Source of the DNA: an uncultured Lachnospiraceae bacterium
GTDB taxonomy: Bacteria; Bacillota; Clostridia; Lachnospirales; Lachnospiraceae
Direction: 5' to 3'
NCBI GenBank assembly: GCA_934418055.1
Contig: CAKRWX010000157.1
Location: 1 to 6,086, forward strand
DNA: 6,086 nucleotides
Shown here: in pieces, positions 5,272-6,086 of the stretch
How positions within the stretch are numbered: position 1 is the stretch's first letter
Layout of the letters: every line of letters starts with the position of its first letter
Position numbers and translations under genes: made by a program
Notes under the pieces: model-generated
What the model was told of the DNA's origin: nothing
The model's database searches: none
Seen by the model: the letters and a program-made list of their open reading frames with translations, nothing else

Positions 5272-6086
5272 TTACTCAAAATCCTCTCGAATCACTTCCC
5301 ACGCCGCATCCACGCTATAATGTCTGCGGACATACTCCTGGGTCTTATCGCTCATCTGTCTGCAGCGGGACGGATCTGCGTAGAGATCTGCTACTGCCTG
5401 AGCGAACTGCTCTGGGGAATCTTCGATCTCCATCACGGTCTCCGCCTCTGGGATGCCCTCGGAGCCTACGGATGTGGTCACGATGGCTGCTCCATTGTAA
5501 AGAGCCTCTACCACCTTTCCTTTGACGCCTGCGCCATACCGCAGCGGTACCACCACGATCCGGGTAGTATCGTAAAGCTCTGCCAGTTCTTCTTCGCTGA
5601 CAAAGCCCTTGATGACTACGCCGTTGCCTGGCTGCTCTAAGGCCTTGATCTCATCTGTCACTTTGGAACCAACTACATAGAAATCCGGGGCTTTCTGGCC
5701 CTTCGCTTCCATATCGCTCCGAAGAAGCGGATAAACCTCCCTCACGAACCACAGAACCGCGTCTGCGTTCGGTGGATGGGCAAAACCACCTACAAACAGG
5801 ATTCCTTCCCTCTTTTCAAAATCAGCCGGGATCTTATCCTTAAATTCATCGTACACATAAGCCACGATATCCTTTACCGGAATCTCCTCGTCCTCTGCCT
5901 TGATGGCATCCCGTTCAATATAGGACGGGTAATAGGACATCGCTGCCTTGTACATGAGGGATGTCTCCACCGCCTTCCAGTATTCGGAGGACTGCTTCAG
6001 GGCCGGATCACCGGTTAAGGCAAATTCTCTGCCTTCCCGCAAAAAATGCAGGTCATGGCCGTAGTAAATTACCTTAATATTGGTAT
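5272..6086 (-). CDS. Glycosyltransferase, GT4-like GT-B fold, N-terminus outside window
   Basis: The C-terminal 270 residues are present and the frame stays open to the right edge, so the true start lies outside the window. An apparent TTG start at 6042 is internal: the upstream codons read in frame as TNIKVIYYGHDLHF, continuing the conserved core. GILFVGGFAHPPNADA (94-109 of the visible part) marks the start of the C-terminal Rossmann domain. PLRYGAGVKGKVVEALYNG (180-198) supplies the nucleotide-sugar binding loop with Glu193, followed by TTSVGSEGI. These are typical of retaining GT4-like enzymes with the Glyco_trans_1_4 domain, which add sugars to cell-surface polysaccharide, glycoprotein or glycolipid. 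No membrane segment is visible. The hairpin cluster after its stop and its different role suggest it ends an operon separate from the catabolic genes. Confidence 0.88.
   Translation of the reverse strand, partial: TNIKVIYYGHDLHFLREGREFALTGDPALKQSSEYWKAVETSLMYKAAMSYYPSYIERDAIKAEDEEIPVKDIVAYVYDEFKDKIPADFEKREGILFVGGFAHPPNADAVLWFVREVYPLLRSDMEAKGQKAPDFYVVGSKVTDEIKALEQPGNGVVIKGFVSEEELAELYDTTRIVVVPLRYGAGVKGKVVEALYNGAAIVTTSVGSEGIPEAETVMEIEDSPEQFAQAVADLYADPSRCRQMSDKTQEYVRRHYSVDAAWEVIREDFE

Noticed and set aside
5247..5640. Plus-strand open frames opposite the glycosyltransferase
   Set aside because: They have low-complexity, atypical composition and overlap a clearly conserved glycosyltransferase domain on the minus strand.
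5272..6042. A complete glycosyltransferase gene starting at TTG 6042
   Set aside because: The same frame is open to the right edge and encodes conserved glycosyltransferase residues (VIYYGHDLHF), so the TTG is an internal codon and the gene is truncated by the window.

Overview
The window looks like a piece of an anaerobic Firmicutes chromosome, most likely a gut Clostridia of the Lachnospiraceae type. The grounds are moderate GC, strong AGGAGG/AAGGGG-like ribosome binding sites, hairpin-plus-U-tract terminators, and the protein families present. This placement is by general resemblance, not by a search. All six genes lie on the minus strand, so transcription runs from the right edge to the left edge. 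I found no credible plus-strand gene, no RNA gene, no CRISPR array and no mobile element.

Layout from right to left: (1) the C-terminal 270 residues of a GT-B glycosyltransferase, running off the right edge; (2) an intergenic stretch of about 300 bp packed with inverted repeats, an extended -10 promoter and a terminator-like hairpin in the leader of the next gene; (3) a xylose-isomerase-like TIM-barrel sugar isomerase/epimerase; (4) a 102-bp gap with a perfect 23-bp palindrome; (5) a MerR-family regulator with a BmrR/GyrI-like C-terminal ligand domain, followed by a clear intrinsic terminator; (6) a promoter with a 19-bp spacer, the hallmark of MerR-controlled promoters; (7) a short-chain dehydrogenase/reductase; (8) a GPH (MelB-like) sugar:cation symporter 22 bp downstream of it; (9) the N-terminal 227 residues of an OFA-type (oxalate/formate antiporter-like) MFS transporter, running off the left edge.

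The middle and left parts read as a small catabolic or biotransformation locus: two different transporters, an oxidoreductase, an isomerase/epimerase and a local effector-sensing regulator. The main new observation is regulatory. The spacer of the dehydrogenase promoter matches the perfect palindrome upstream of the MerR gene at 14 of 21 positions without gaps. This predicts that the regulator controls both itself and the dehydrogenase-transporter operon. The substrate cannot be read from the sequence; a sugar, glycoside or small cyclic alcohol/ketone would fit. The glycosyltransferase appears to be the end of an unrelated unit.
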